DNA of 64,000 bases from an uncultured Methanoregula sp. (GTDB lineage: Archaea > Halobacteriota > Methanomicrobia > Methanomicrobiales > Methanospirillaceae), in contig NZ_OY787453.1 of assembly GCF_963678795.1 (NCBI RefSeq), positions 558,001 through 622,000 of the forward strand, read 5' to 3'. The position numbers and the translations under genes were made by a program. Below the pieces are notes generated by a model. That model searched no databases. It was given only the letters and a program-made list of their open reading frames with translations, and was not told the origin of the DNA. Positions 53,943-62,592 of this stretch are shown here, in pieces; position 1 is the stretch's first letter; every line of letters begins with the position of its first letter.

Positions 53943-54896
53943 ATGTGGCGGGATCGCCTGCAACAACCGGCCCCTCCGGCAGGAAGAGGTGAAACGATCA
54001 CAACCTACGAATCCCTCAAGAAGTCGGTCTTTCATGTAATGGAAGAGGAGGTGGACGGCAATACCCCCGCCCGGCTCTTCAATTACTTCATGATCTTCCT
54101 GATCGTTCTCAACGTTGCCATTGTTGTTCTGGAGACGGTCCCGTGGCTGTATGCCCAGTATTTCTGGTTTTTCACTACCATCGATGTCATCTCGTTTGCA
54201 GCCTTTACCGTGGAATACATTCTCCGGCTCTGGGTCTGCACGACAAGCCCCTTATATAAAAATCCCGTAACCGGGCGGATACGGTATGCCACGACACCGT
54301 TTGCCCTCATCGATCTGCTGGCCATCGCTCCCTTCTACCTGCCGTTCATCTTCCCCATTGACCTCCGGTTCCTCCGGATCATCCGTCTCTTCCGGATTAT
54401 CCGTGTCCTGAAACTGGGCCGCTACTCGGAGGCTGTCAGGACGTTCGGGCGGGTCATCAATAAGAAAAAAGAGCAGCTCGTCATCACGCTCTCGATCCTG
54501 CTCATTGCCATTCTCGTTGCCAGCACCCTGATGTACTATGCTGAACACGATGCCCAGCCGGTACTCTTTGCCAGTATCCCGCATGCAATGTGGTGGGCGC
54601 TTGTCACGCTTGCCACCGTGGGGTATGGCGACATGTACCCGGTCACCGCACTGGGCAGGGTGATAGGGGGGATCGTTCTGATCGTGGGTGTTGCCATTTT
54701 TGCCCTGCCGACTGCCGTGCTCGCGGCCGGCTTTTTCGAGGAGACCGAGAAGGAGCTCCGGGAGGAAGAGAGCTACCGGCAGGAGAATGTTGTCTGCCCA
54801 ACCTGCGGGCACCATTTTACCGCGGGCGAATCCAAAAGCCACGATACTGCACATACGAAGACGGAGGTTTTTGAGCCTCCCGAAAATAAAGAATAA
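53943..54896 (+). CDS. Voltage-gated K+ channel (Kv-type, six helices) with zinc-finger tail
   Basis: The ATG at 53943 gives 317 residues. The upstream GTG at 53910 lies within a hairpin and is less likely. Helices S1-S6 are visible. The voltage sensor S4 reads RFLRIIRLFRIIRVLKLGR with Arg at every third position. The pore has the selectivity filter TLATVGYGDMYP. After S6 there is an acidic helix, then a CPTCGHHF half zinc finger near the C-terminus, not usual for Kv channels. It would pass K+ on depolarisation. No beta subunit is seen nearby. Confidence 0.92.
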   Translation: MWRDRLQQPAPPAGRGETITTYESLKKSVFHVMEEEVDGNTPARLFNYFMIFLIVLNVAIVVLETVPWLYAQYFWFFTTIDVISFAAFTVEYILRLWVCTTSPLYKNPVTGRIRYATTPFALIDLLAIAPFYLPFIFPIDLRFLRIIRLFRIIRVLKLGRYSEAVRTFGRVINKKKEQLVITLSILLIAILVASTLMYYAEHDAQPVLFASIPHAMWWALVTLATVGYGDMYPVTALGRVIGGIVLIVGVAIFALPTAVLAAGFFEETEKELREEESYRQENVVCPTCGHHFTAGESKSHDTAHTKTEVFEPPENKE

Positions 54897-55133
54897 AATC
54901 GTAACCGGTAATAATGGACGGCCTGAATGGATGGACTGATACGGTCCCTGCACTTCTCCGCTCTTTTTTAGTCGGACGCTTCAACCCTGCCGGGTTCTGC
55001 CGGCGGATCCACCGGCGCAGGACGTGCGTGTTTCTTCCGGTAAGGCCAGGACAGCCGGCACCGGTGAGCACCGTTATGACGGGAACTTCGGATGCCTGAG
55101 TTACGTGTCGTCATGTTCTCTTGTAAGAACCGT
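54897..55133. other. Gene-free stretch after the K+ channel
   Basis: Short frames exist in several phases, but none shows a family signal or RBS. No RNA or repeat is seen. Confidence 0.45.
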
Positions 55134-55343
55134 TCATTCTGCGGTGAATGCCATGAATCCGGAACCGGTGTGGTTGCGGATCAGCGCCACCATCTTAAGG
55201 GCCTCGTTGCTTTTCTCCGCGTCAATGATCGGGGTACATGAACAGGATTTCTCTCTCTGTTCGCAGGCGATCCTGGTAGTATATACATCACTTTCAACCG
55301 GAAGCCGGAAACGGGTGCAATCCGGAATAATTTTCTCTGCCAT
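55134..55343 (-). CDS. Small cysteine-containing protein, hypothetical
   Basis: From the ATG at 55343 (another at 55346) the protein has 69 residues, beginning AEKIIPDCTRFRLPVESDVY and containing CEQREKSCSC. I do not recognise it. A TATA-like TTTTATTATA (minus strand, 55374-55383) lies about 30-40 bases before the ATG, the spacing of a short-leader archaeal gene. This is the main reason to accept it over the opposite-strand frames. The TATA is flanked by an inverted repeat, GGGGAC/GTCCCC. Confidence 0.5.
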   Translation of the reverse strand: MAEKIIPDCTRFRLPVESDVYTTRIACEQREKSCSCTPIIDAEKSNEALKMVALIRNHTGSGFMAFTAE

Positions 55344-55367
55344 CATAGTAACTGATGCCACTAATCC

Positions 55368-55400
55368 GGGGACTATAATAAAATGAGGTAATATGTCCCC
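55368..55400 (-). promoter_or_regulatory. TATA box framed by a 6-bp inverted repeat
   Basis: GGGGAC (55368-55373) and GTCCCC (55395-55400) enclose the TATA-like element of the small gene at 55134-55343. A regulator bound here would cover the TBP site. Confidence 0.4.
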
Positions 55401-55548
55401 TGCAATATTTGCACGTGACCGCCAATATGTGAACTCAGGAGTAATAGTAATCCGGCGGCCCGGAAACTGGCATCGCCTGCTAACGAAAAAAGGGTATTCA
55501 ATAATGATTGCCGGCCTTACAATCCCTGCTGCAGCTGGCGCAACCGGT

Positions 55549-58500
55549 TTAGTCGTACTTTTGGAACAGCGCCGGGTTCTGCCGTGCCCACCACCAGCGC
55601 CTTCCGATGAAGAATCCCGCAATCGCGAGGATTATGATCACGATACCCGCGATGATGTACAGCACGGGTATGCCGGTTCCGGGTTCTGCCGCAGGTACCG
55701 GGACCGGTGTGGGTGTCGGGGAAGTCTGCCGGACCATGGTACTGGTGGGAGTACTCTTCGTGGTTGTGGTCATGGTTGCAGCTGCCGTATTGATTACGGC
55801 CGGGGATGGTGCCGGAACTGTCGTGATGTTTACAACCGATATGGCCGTCACATTCTTCCGGACCGATACTGCGAAGTTCGAGAAGCCCGGTGTTGTTGAC
55901 CGGAAATAGTAAATATCGTTTGAAAGATGATCGAAGACTGTCGGGATCTCCGCCCAGACCAGGTCATGCTGCCGCATCATGACGATATCCTGGGGCCCGG
56001 CATTATGCTCCCTCATCCATGATCCCTTCACGCTGAACTGGATCGTTGCATCTGACATGACATTCGGGTTGATCCAGGTGATCTGGATGCTCTCGTACAC
56101 CGCCGGCCGGTCCGGGACGGTGAATCCGGCTGTCGGGCTCGTCCGGGTAACCAGGCACTGGGACTGGCCGATTGTCTGGTCTGGCGTAAACGCTATGCTC
56201 TCGATCGAGACCGGATAATCTACGGCCGGTTCCCCGAACGAATACGTCACCGTCTGGCCTGCCGGTGCCCCGTTCGCTATCGATACGCCGCTCCCTGAAG
56301 AGGTTGACTGGCGCTGGACATTCCCGACATCGCCACTGCCGGATGAGGTCGGGGTCGGGTTGGGTGTGGGGGTCGGCGTGGGTGTCGGGGCCGATGAATT
56401 GGTGATGGTGAACCCGTTCGGGAGGGTGGCCGCCTGGTTGTCCGGGTTTACTACGTTGATGCTCCACGTTCCGGACATCTTGTCCGACAGGTCAAACGTG
56501 CAGGTGATCTTGCCTGATGAGACCACGGTGACTCCGGTTGCCATGATATTACTATAACCCAGCCGGGTAAGTTTCACGGTCGGTGTCCCGTAAAACCCGG
56601 AGCCTGCCAGGTTCGTAATGCTGACGGACGTCGAGTTCTTTCCTGATGATGGCGTGATGGAGGTGACCGTGGGAGCCGGAGTAGTATTGGTGATAGTGAA
56701 CCCGTTTAAGAGGGCGGCCTGCTGGCCGTCCGGGTTCGTCACGTTGACGTTCCAGGTTCCGGGATCTGTGTTGGCGAGATTGAAAGAACACGTAAGCTGG
56801 CTTGCGGAAACCTGGCTCACACTGGTTGCCGTGATATTGCTGTACCCTGCACGGGTAAGGTTAACGGCCGGTACACCGTAAAATCCTGTCCCCGCCAGGT
56901 TCGTGATGCTGATGGATGTGGTGTTCTGCCCGGAGGATGGCGTAATGCCGGTTACGGTCGGTGCTGCCTGGCTTACATTCACCCACAGGGTCTGCGACGA
57001 AATACTGCTTCCGGTAGGATTTGTGGCGGTGAGATTGACCGTCCAGTTCCCGATCCAGAAACTGTCCCGGGCATTCTGCGACGTGTTGAATGCCGTCCAT
57101 GATGTGGAGGTGAGGTTGTTCCGTGCCCATGCCCATGTCGTCGGAGCATTCGCGGAAGTGTCGGTGAACTGCATCGTAAAGGGACTGAAACCTGCCCATC
57201 CCTGAGTGGTGCTGTTCGTGACAACAGAAACATTGGCGCTGGTAAATGATGCAACCGGTGCCAGCGGACTTACATTCACCCACAAGGTCTGCGACGAAAT
57301 ACTGCTTCCGGTAGGATTTGTGGCGGTGAGATTGACACTCCAGTTCCCGATCCAGAAAGTATCCTGCGCGTTCTGTGATGTGTTGAATACCCTCCATGTG
57401 GTATCGGTCAGGTTGTTCCGTGCCCATGCCCATGTCGTCGGAGTATTCGTGGAAGTGTCGGTGAACTGCATCGTAAAGGGACTGAAACCTGCCCATCCCT
57501 GAGTGGTGCTGTTCGCAACAACTGATACATTGGCACTCGTAAACGATGCTACCGGCAGAAATGTTTCCGTTATATTGAAGACATATGCTTTCCCGGCCTC
57601 GGAATTGACGTTATATGCGCCGATGCTGGTGGTATTCTTGAAGATTGAGACGGATGCCCCGAACCAGTCACCTGAAACCGCATCCGATGCATTGAAATTT
57701 ACGATCTCGCTCCAGGTTCCCCCGCTGTTTTTGAAAATATACGCTTTCCCATAACCGGTACCCGAATACATCCGTCGTGCCCCGACAATGGCGGTGTCAT
57801 TCCAGATCGAAGCGGAATACCCAAACTCGGAATATGAAGCATCGTCGGATGCGATGAGGGGGGAACCTACCTGGCTCCAGGTTCCCCCGCTGTTCTTGAA
57901 GATGTAGGCTTTCCCGGCTCTGTTATTGGCATAATATGCACCGATAATGGCAGTGTAATTGGAGATCGAAACGGACCATCCGAAATCTGAACTCGACTCA
58001 ACATCCGATGCTTCGAGCGGTGAACCTACCTGGCTCCAGGTCCCCCCGCTGTTCTTGAAGATGTATGCTTTCCCGGCAGAACTGTTGGCATCGTGAGCCC
58101 CGACAATAGCAGTGTCATTCCAGATCGAGGCGGAGTATCCGAAATGGTCGGACGAAGCGGCATCAGAGGCAACAAGGGGTAACCCCACCTGGCTCCAGGT
58201 TCCCCCGCTGTTCTTGAAGATGTATGCCTGCCCGGACTGACCCGGAGTTCCGGCCTGATATGACCCGATGATAGCGGTGTCATTATAGATTGATACGGCA
58301 GATCCGAAATGGCCCCCGTCAAAAGCATCCGATGCTGTAAGAGGGGGACAGACTTCAGACCAGGTACCGCCATTGTTTTTGAAAACATATACTTCCCCCC
58401 GGTTGGATAGTTCCCCATGTCTGGCCTGGTATGCCCCGACCATGGCGGTGTCATTCCAGATAGATACAGACCACCCGAAATAAGAATCCGGATATGCATC

Positions 58501-59388
58501 CGATGCATTGAGCGGTGAACCTACCTGGCTCCAGGTTCCCCCGCTGTTTTTATAGATATACGCTTTCCCGGCTTTGGAAAGGCCCCCGTAATCGGCCTCA
58601 TTTGCCCCGACCATGGCAGTGTCATTCCAGATCGAAACGGACCACCCGTATTTGGTGTGTGAAGCAGCATCCGATGCAGTAAGGGCTGCCATCTGGGTGG
58701 CTATATACGGGTCGATCGTCACCGGGTAAACTGCATTATGGTCATCAATCTCCCACGTAAGCGAGTTTCCGGAGAGTTTCAGGAATGCCGGCAGTACTCG
58801 GCCGGTTGCATCCTCTGCACGAAGTCCCCCGTACTGCATGACCGGCCCGGTATTATCAAAGAACAGAACAGACTGGTCTCCTTTGGCGATCGGATGAAGA
58901 CTGCCAAAAAGTGCATATGAGACCACGAGCGGACCCTCTCCTTCAGGTCTGTCCGGAATGGTCATCCCCTGCTCGATCCCGTGGCTGCCGGAGATATACC
59001 ACTCCGTTGCTGTGCCGCGACCGATAGTAAGCTGGTCCCGGTCTGCCCGGATCGTACCGATACTGGCGGAGGAAAGAGCCCCGTTACGGCCGATTCCGTT
59101 ACACTGCATGCCAAATGAGCCGGCGGGAGCGGAGAAGATGACACTGCCGTCACCGGCAACGGTGATTCCGGTCCTGCCGTTCGATTGGAATGCCGACCAG
59201 GTTCCGGACATCCGGTCCAGTTGGAATGCGGGAAATGTGCTGCCGGCAGATGAACCGGCAAGAAGGGCTGGAACAGCATCCCGGTCCGGCAGGTATACGG
59301 TCACGCCGGAGACCGGGACAATGCACAGGATAAGGAGGAATAATAACACCGAAATGATGAGGCAGGAAGGTAACGAACGACAGCTCAT
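55549..59388 (-). CDS. Secreted FG-GAP/PKD-like/IPT surface protein (about 1279 residues)
   Basis: The ATG at 59388 gives a good signal peptide (LIISVLLFLLILCIVPVSG). An N-terminal ~210-residue domain ends with TIDPYI. It is followed by seven FG-GAP-like repeats of ~55 residues (FGWSVSIWNDTAMVGA ... GKAYIFKNSGGTWSQVGSPL), an integrin-type propeller. Next come two near-identical ~99-residue PKD-like domains, two IPT/TIG domains (SGQNTTSISITNLAGTGFYG), a Pro/Thr linker, and a domain like the pre-anchor (PGF-pre-PGF) region, FTPDQTIGQSQCLVT to GFSNFAVSV. A membrane helix and a 16-residue basic/aromatic tail follow. It is cell-surface, likely adhesive. Confidence 0.87.
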   Translation of the reverse strand: MSCRSLPSCLIISVLLFLLILCIVPVSGVTVYLPDRDAVPALLAGSSAGSTFPAFQLDRMSGTWSAFQSNGRTGITVAGDGSVIFSAPAGSFGMQCNGIGRNGALSSASIGTIRADRDQLTIGRGTATEWYISGSHGIEQGMTIPDRPEGEGPLVVSYALFGSLHPIAKGDQSVLFFDNTGPVMQYGGLRAEDATGRVLPAFLKLSGNSLTWEIDDHNAVYPVTIDPYIATQMAALTASDAASHTKYGWSVSIWNDTAMVGANEADYGGLSKAGKAYIYKNSGGTWSQVGSPLNASDAYPDSYFGWSVSIWNDTAMVGAYQARHGELSNRGEVYVFKNNGGTWSEVCPPLTASDAFDGGHFGSAVSIYNDTAIIGSYQAGTPGQSGQAYIFKNSGGTWSQVGLPLVASDAASSDHFGYSASIWNDTAIVGAHDANSSAGKAYIFKNSGGTWSQVGSPLEASDVESSSDFGWSVSISNYTAIIGAYYANNRAGKAYIFKNSGGTWSQVGSPLIASDDASYSEFGYSASIWNDTAIVGARRMYSGTGYGKAYIFKNSGGTWSEIVNFNASDAVSGDWFGASVSIFKNTTSIGAYNVNSEAGKAYVFNITETFLPVASFTSANVSVVANSTTQGWAGFSPFTMQFTDTSTNTPTTWAWARNNLTDTTWRVFNTSQNAQDTFWIGNWSVNLTATNPTGSSISSQTLWVNVSPLAPVASFTSANVSVVTNSTTQGWAGFSPFTMQFTDTSANAPTTWAWARNNLTSTSWTAFNTSQNARDSFWIGNWTVNLTATNPTGSSISSQTLWVNVSQAAPTVTGITPSSGQNTTSISITNLAGTGFYGVPAVNLTRAGYSNITATSVSQVSASQLTCSFNLANTDPGTWNVNVTNPDGQQAALLNGFTITNTTPAPTVTSITPSSGKNSTSVSITNLAGSGFYGTPTVKLTRLGYSNIMATGVTVVSSGKITCTFDLSDKMSGTWSINVVNPDNQAATLPNGFTITNSSAPTPTPTPTPNPTPTSSGSGDVGNVQRQSTSSGSGVSIANGAPAGQTVTYSFGEPAVDYPVSIESIAFTPDQTIGQSQCLVTRTSPTAGFTVPDRPAVYESIQITWINPNVMSDATIQFSVKGSWMREHNAGPQDIVMMRQHDLVWAEIPTVFDHLSNDIYYFRSTTPGFSNFAVSVRKNVTAISVVNITTVPAPSPAVINTAAATMTTTTKSTPTSTMVRQTSPTPTPVPVPAAEPGTGIPVLYIIAGIVIIILAIAGFFIGRRWWWARQNPALFQKYD
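56972..57565 (-). repeat. Two tandem 297-bp repeats coding PKD-like domains
   Basis: The string CTTACATTCACCCACA begins at 56972 and again at 57269, 297 bases apart (99 codons). The two units differ at few sites, indicating a recent in-frame duplication inside the FG-GAP gene. Confidence 0.88.
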
Positions 59389-59433
59389 GGATCGAACACC
59401 CGGGTCTTGTGAGTAGAGAAAAATACCGCACAA

Positions 59434-59700
59434 GGCCGTCGAGATAGGAGCGCAGTAATTCCTTTCAGTTTTCTTTCAGCAAGATAGGTTATAAATACCG
59501 CGTTTTTTATTCAGGTGTCCCAGGGGTTTTTCTCCCAAAAGACTGCGGGTCCGGATTCCAGGGAGAGAGTACGATTTTCTGCCGGGCTGAATGCAGATTA
59601 CCCGGACAAAAGCCTTTGCAAAATGCTCAGGAACAGAACAGACCAAAAAAGAGTATTATTCGATGATTATCGCCAGCCTGGACGGCAGGGCATGGGATGA
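59434..59700. promoter_or_regulatory. Promoter region between two surface genes
   Basis: A TATA-like GGTATTTATAACC (minus strand, 59488-59500) can serve the FG-GAP gene, leaving a leader of about 75-80 bases. The rest holds no convincing gene. The opposite-strand frames here are not supported. Confidence 0.5.
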
Positions 59701-61116
59701 TCATGGGCATATTTTTCCGAGCAGGACTACGGCACCAAGTGCAGAGAGGCCGGCAATCGCTTCGAATCCCGGTGTCTTCCGTGTCCCTGATGCGGCCGAG
59801 GCCGTTGCAGCGGCCGGGACCGGAGATGTTGCAGGGAAAGATACTGCCGGACGGGTATCCCCTTCATGGGAACTGCCCTGGGCCGGTGCGGCAGTTTTTA
59901 TTGCAGTGGTTGTTGTGGCTTGAGAGAGAACATACTGGAACGAGGTTGATGGTCCGAGTGAGCCTCCCTCCCCGTAGGCATTCGTGATAGAGACCGGGAA
60001 TGGTCCAAGAGAAGATGGTGGCGTGATGATACTGAGCTGGCTGTCGTTGATTATGTTAAAGCCGGTAACGGGTTTTCCCCCTATGAGGACGGTCCTGGTT
60101 CCGTTAAACCCGGACCCGGTGAGGGTGACTGCCGTCCCCCCGTCCATGGAGCCGGAGGAGGGCGAGATGCCGGTCAGTTTCGGGACCGGAACTTCATAAT
60201 GGAACATGGTGGCTGCTCCTGAAGATCTTCCGGTGCCGGCAGGATTGCTGACGGATATGCCAACTATCCCTTCAGAAGAGGGCGGCGTGAGGATGGTGAG
60301 CTGCCAGTTATCGATAACATTCAGGCCTGTCCCGTATTTCTCCCCGAACTGGACGTTCTCTGTGCCGGCAAACCCGGATCCTGTCAGGGTAACAACAGTA
60401 CCCCCGGCAATGGAACCTGATGAGGGGGAGATACCGGTCAGCTCCGGGAGTGGGTAATCATAAGTATACATGATAACGGGATCCAGGGATCCCGCGAACC
60501 CCCGGGCATTCCGGATTGAGACCGGGACGGATCCGGGAAAAAAAGAGAACGGGGCAGATACGGTGAGATGGCTGTCATCGACAATGTCCAGAACTGCCCC
60601 AGGTTGCTTTCCGAACAGGACTTCTTTTGTACCGGTAAACCCGGATCCCGTGATCCTGACTGTTCCTCCGCTGGCTGGGCCCGATGAGGGCGAGATACCG
60701 GACAGTCTCGGGAGAGGAAATTTTTCATATGAATACTGGAACATGGTGAATGGTTCCATGAAGCCAGGAACCCCCTCAGCGGTGATGATCGAGATGAGAA
60801 CTCTCTCTTCGGGATGTTGCGGTGTTATGACCGTGAGCTGGCTGTCATTGATAATGTTCAGGCCGTTCACCGATTTCCCCCCGAACAGGACATCCTTTGT
60901 ACCGGTAAACCCGGATCCCGTTATGGTAACAACCGTACCTCCGGTGACCGGGCCCCCGGAGGGAGAGAGCACGGTTATTATCGGGACCGAAGCAGCAGAT
61001 GCCAATCCGACTATTGCGGGAAGGATAACGATGAGGAGAACACCGGACACAATGCAAAACTCGATCAGGCAGTTTTGAGAACTTCTCATTCCTGTTCGCA
61101 CACGGGCACCCGACAA
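59701..61116 (-). CDS. Secreted protein with four IPT/TIG domains and PGF-CTERM anchor
   Basis: The TTG at 61116 has GGGAG 9 bases upstream. An ATG at 61089 is an alternative. The protein has 471 residues. A signal peptide is followed by four IPT/TIG Ig-like domains of ~88 residues, each with SPSSG..GGTxVTxTGSGF and a closing xFxY strand. A Thr/Ala/Pro linker leads to a C-terminus reading KTPGFEAIAGLSALGAVVLL and a short tail. The Thr-Pro-Gly-Phe plus hydrophobic helix is the PGF-CTERM signal, processed by archaeosortase A and linked to lipid. No archaeosortase gene is in this window. Confidence 0.87.
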   Translation of the reverse strand: MSGARVRTGMRSSQNCLIEFCIVSGVLLIVILPAIVGLASAASVPIITVLSPSGGPVTGGTVVTITGSGFTGTKDVLFGGKSVNGLNIINDSQLTVITPQHPEERVLISIITAEGVPGFMEPFTMFQYSYEKFPLPRLSGISPSSGPASGGTVRITGSGFTGTKEVLFGKQPGAVLDIVDDSHLTVSAPFSFFPGSVPVSIRNARGFAGSLDPVIMYTYDYPLPELTGISPSSGSIAGGTVVTLTGSGFAGTENVQFGEKYGTGLNVIDNWQLTILTPPSSEGIVGISVSNPAGTGRSSGAATMFHYEVPVPKLTGISPSSGSMDGGTAVTLTGSGFNGTRTVLIGGKPVTGFNIINDSQLSIITPPSSLGPFPVSITNAYGEGGSLGPSTSFQYVLSQATTTTAIKTAAPAQGSSHEGDTRPAVSFPATSPVPAAATASAASGTRKTPGFEAIAGLSALGAVVLLGKICP

Positions 61117-61147
61117 TGAACAACTCTCCCTGAATGAAATGTCCAGT

Positions 61148-61172
61148 TTAATGTTTAATTAATTATAATTAT
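61148..61172 (-). promoter_or_regulatory. Promoter of the IPT/TIG surface gene
   Basis: A very AT-rich block (minus strand ATTATAATTAATTAAACATT) lies 32-56 bases before the TTG at 61116 and holds one or more TATA boxes. Confidence 0.5.
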
Positions 61173-61258
61173 GCCGAAAAGAATCCGGATAGTTTTCTTC
61201 GATATGATAAAAAGTTCCCGTAATGCCCGGAAAGTCCAGGCAGGGTGGCGGGTTTCCC

Positions 61259-61263
61259 GGATT
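61259..61263. repeat. Target-site duplication GGATT, left copy
   Basis: GGATT borders the left terminal repeat. The same 5 bases follow the right terminal repeat at 62555-62559. Confidence 0.8.
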
Positions 61264-62554
61264 CAGTACTTCTCTAAATTTTCCTCCATGAACCTCGGAT
61301 ATTCAACAACTCTTACCAACCACCGATCAACCGAGACAACGAAGAACAGAACCAACCGAGACAAATATGAGTTTATTCCGGAGTCCTTCCCAAACGAGCA
61401 GCCGGAAGAGATCAAACCGGAATAAATCTTCGTCGATCGTTCTCGGCCCTCGTTGAACCTTTGAGAAGAACATCCATTGAATAGTCACCCGGATATTCTT
61501 GAGAAGGAACGAGATTATCGTCAAGAGGTACCGGAGCACAACGTTTCTGGAAGAAGTTTTAGCTTTCACAACATTCCGGATACGGTATGAAGATTCGATA
61601 GCGAACCGGTTCTTGTAGACCTGATAGACCCTTCGAGGGTTCCAGTTAATACCGTATACGATGTAACCGAGATTCACATTCCCGAATTTCTTATTCCGTC
61701 CCTGAAGGTACTGAACATCAATTGCGAGAGCAAGATCAAGAGGTCCGGAGGTCCCCCTCATCGTATAATGGGTATACCGGGCATGATTCCCCCGGAGAAT
61801 CTTCTTGAGTTTCTGGCCGTGTTTTCTCACCGGAACAATGTGCGGGATGTTCTCCTCCTGGAGAAACGAGAACACCTCGTGTGAGTAAAACCCCCGATCA
61901 AGACAGAGTATCTCGATATTCACTTTTGCATCATTGATGATAGCCAGGAATTTCAGAATGTACTCGACCTTTGATACTCCTTTCTTTACCGGGAAAACTG
62001 CGAGGGTCAGTCGTTGGCCTTTTGTCGATATTTAGAGCGAAACGTACGAGTAAAATGTTGTCGTAGAATCCTTCATTTTACTTTTAACGACGTAATCTTT
62101 GTTCGCGTCAACAATCTCGCCGTAATAAGGATCGTTGGTGAAATCTATGGCAAAATGATACGATTTTCCGGGAATAAGTATCTGATCGTTTGAATAGGTG
62201 AGGATCTTTGATTCTAATTCCAGAATGGAGTCCAGATTCACCTTAGACAAATGGTATCTGACCGATGTTTCACACGGAACTTTTTCTACGGTTTGATTGA
62301 TGGAATGTACTGAGAGTTTGTTTGCTGACATCCCGACAAGTGACTGGATGAGTGTCTTTTGTTTTAGTGTTTCGTTGATGGAAATGGTGATGTGCCGGTT
62401 GATTGCTTCAACTGCAATTTCGGAACAATCTTCTGCTCGGATCTCTTTCTTTATTCGGCGGGCAATTTGCCGTTTATTGACCATATTCGGCGCCAGCCGA
62501 CTATTTAGATCTTACTGTTTCCTTTAGTTGTGGCTAAAAATTAGTGAAGTACTG
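61264..62554. mobile_element. ISH3-like insertion sequence, 1291 bp, complete with TIRs
   Basis: The terminal inverted repeats are CAGTACTTCTCTAAATTTT (61264-61282) and the complement of AAAAATTAGTGAAGTACTG (62536-62554), matching at 17 of 19 positions. The 5-bp direct repeat GGATT flanks both ends. The single transposase frame runs on the minus strand. Size, TIR length, 5-bp duplication and transposase type all fit the ISH3 family. It inserted 38 bases after the leuS stop, so it broke no visible gene. Confidence 0.88.
61327..62484 (-). pseudogene. ISH3-like DDE transposase with in-frame TAA stop
   Basis: Frames 62032-62484 (150 codons) and 61327-61923 are in the same phase. Together they form one transposase of 386 codons including stops, interrupted by a single TAA at 62032-62034. 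Sequence on both sides stays homologous (SYVSL-stop-ISTKGQRLTL). DDE-type catalytic motifs are intact: AIDFTNDPYYG, CLDRGFYS and the Glu in AIESSYRIR. A base change of a sense codon (for instance TAT or TAC) to TAA is the simplest cause. The element is probably immobile unless helped by a copy elsewhere. An in-frame ATG at 61923 could restart but would lack the first catalytic Asp. Confidence 0.87.
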
Positions 62555-62592
62555 GGATTACAGGATTAACCGGAAAAAGGAAAAAAAGAGAA

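Noticed and set aside
55024..55386. A 120-codon plus-strand frame after the K+ channel
   Set aside because: No domain or RBS, and it overlaps the opposite-strand small gene, which has a better promoter.
61171..61425. An 84-codon plus-strand frame at the IS left end
   Set aside because: It crosses the IS boundary and is antisense to the transposase end, so it is chance.
62032..62034. The in-frame TAA in the transposase as a recoded codon
   Set aside because: Pyrrolysine uses TAG, not TAA. No frameshift or readthrough signal is seen, so a nonsense mutation is simpler.
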